From contig JAGAIH010000458.1 in NCBI GenBank assembly GCA_017626655.1, forward strand, positions 1 to 7,196: 7,196 nucleotides of DNA, given 5' to 3'. This DNA is from Clostridia bacterium (GTDB lineage Bacteria; Bacillota_A; Clostridia; Oscillospirales; CAG-272). A model generated the notes under the pieces. The model did no database searches. It saw only the letters and a list, made by a program, of their open reading frames with translations, and was not told the origin of the DNA. Positions 6,932-7,196 of this stretch are shown piece after piece. The position numbers and the translations under genes were made by a program. Numbering within the stretch: the stretch's first letter is position 1; each line of letters opens with the position of its first letter.

Positions 6932-6976
6932 AAAAAGAAGCATGACCGATGCAAGAGACGGGCATGCTTCTTTTTT
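6932..6976. terminator. Strong bidirectional intrinsic terminator
   Basis: AAAAAGAAGCATG (6932-6944) and CATGCTTCTTTTT (6963-6975) are perfect 13-bp arms around an 18-base loop in which CCG/CGG can pair further. On the plus strand a run of six T (6971-6976) ends transcription 9 bases after the purA-like stop; on the minus strand five T close the same hairpin. It can therefore also stop a convergent gene coming from beyond the window. Confidence 0.92.
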
Positions 6977-6987
6977 ACTTTTCGACT

Positions 6988-7134
6988 AATGCTTCAAATT
7001 GGGGTTTATCGCTCTCTGCCTTCCCCAGCGGGGAAGGGGGACCGCGAAGCGGTGGATGAGGAGAACACTTGTAGATAAGCTTTCCGGGTGAGACACTAAC
7101 TCTCCTACCACTTTTGGATGTTGAATGCTTCAAA
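6988..7134. repeat. 11-bp direct repeat flanking the REP-like element
   Basis: AATGCTTCAAA occurs at 6988-6998 and again at 7124-7134, exactly 11 bases, with 125 bases between. Its core ATGCTTC is also part of the terminator arm at 6964-6970, so three copies lie within about 170 bases. The outer pair could be the target duplication of an inserted small element or chance; no terminal inverted repeats are evident inside. Confidence 0.4.
7011..7063. repeat. REP-like double-hairpin intergenic repeat
   Basis: Two adjacent hairpins are seen: CCTTCCCC (7019-7026) with GGGGAAGG (7030-7037) around AGC, and ACCGC (7041-7045) with GCGGT (7049-7053) around GAA. They are followed by GGATGAGGAG. From memory, repeats of this pattern (CCTTCCCC-AGC-GGGGAAGG, a GCGAAGC hairpin, then GGATGAGG) are scattered between genes in many gut Clostridia. 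That makes it a dispersed palindromic repeat rather than a unique regulator. Its function is unknown; the copy number in this genome cannot be seen. Confidence 0.65.
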
Positions 7135-7196
7135 AATATAGTTGTATCAACCATTTTGCATTTTTTATCCGTATGGTTGTAGGAACGTAACTGTAC

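Larger units (their letters stand above)
6977..7196. other. Noncoding region at the window end
   Basis: I see no gene of any size with a credible start site in these 220 bases, which are mixed GC-rich repeat and A/T-rich sequence. Besides the repeat described separately, it holds CAACCAT (7148-7154) inverted to ATGGTTG (7173-7179), with GTTG (7141-7144) able to compete for CAAC. This could be an operator or leader structure for a gene to the right, but it is too close to the edge to tell. Confidence 0.6.

Noticed and set aside
5649..6965. 438-codon open frame on the minus strand opposite the purA-like gene
   Set aside because: Same shadow effect; it starts inside the terminator hairpin at 6932-6976 and has no recognisable domain.
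6977..7196. CRISPR array or tRNA gene in the terminal noncoding region
   Set aside because: There are only two copies of an 11-bp repeat and no spaced array; no cloverleaf or TTCGANNC-type T arm was seen in a tRNA-like arrangement.

Overview
The window looks like a stretch of a fairly GC-rich Bacillota (Clostridia-type) chromosome. The evidence is AAAGGA-type Shine-Dalgarno sites before most genes, a near-consensus sigma-A promoter (TTGACA, 17 bp, TAAAAT), a DUF1540 cysteine-rich protein of a kind common in clostridia, the tig-clpP-clpX order, and a palindromic intergenic repeat resembling those of gut Clostridia. Codon use is strongly biased to C/G-ending codons in all main genes. No genus can be fixed from the sequence alone.

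Layout: (1) 1-770, the C-terminal half of threonine synthase (thrC), cut by the window edge. (2) 781-1015, a small DUF1540 gene on the minus strand with its own terminator facing thrC. (3) 1041-1061, a plus-strand terminator placed beyond the antisense gene, then a metallophosphoesterase gene (1156-1929, GTG start). (4) 1959-2109, a well-formed promoter region with a CRP-like palindrome upstream, feeding trigger factor (tig, 2110-3405). (5) A GC-rich terminator and probable new promoter, then clpP (3587-4207), clpX (4230-5624) and a purA-family gene (5658-6923), closely spaced and ending at a strong bidirectional terminator (6932-6976). (6) 6977-7196, noncoding DNA with a REP-like double hairpin flanked by an 11-bp direct repeat.

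Functionally the core is a protein-quality-control block: trigger factor folds nascent chains at the ribosome, and ClpX unfolds substrates into the ClpP protease. The most unusual feature is the third gene of the clpP-clpX transcription unit. It has the fold and GTP-binding motifs of adenylosuccinate synthetase, but most residues that bind IMP and aspartate in the canonical enzyme are replaced. It is intact and well translated, so it may be a PurA-family enzyme with a different substrate rather than ordinary PurA. In many relatives lon follows clpX at this place.
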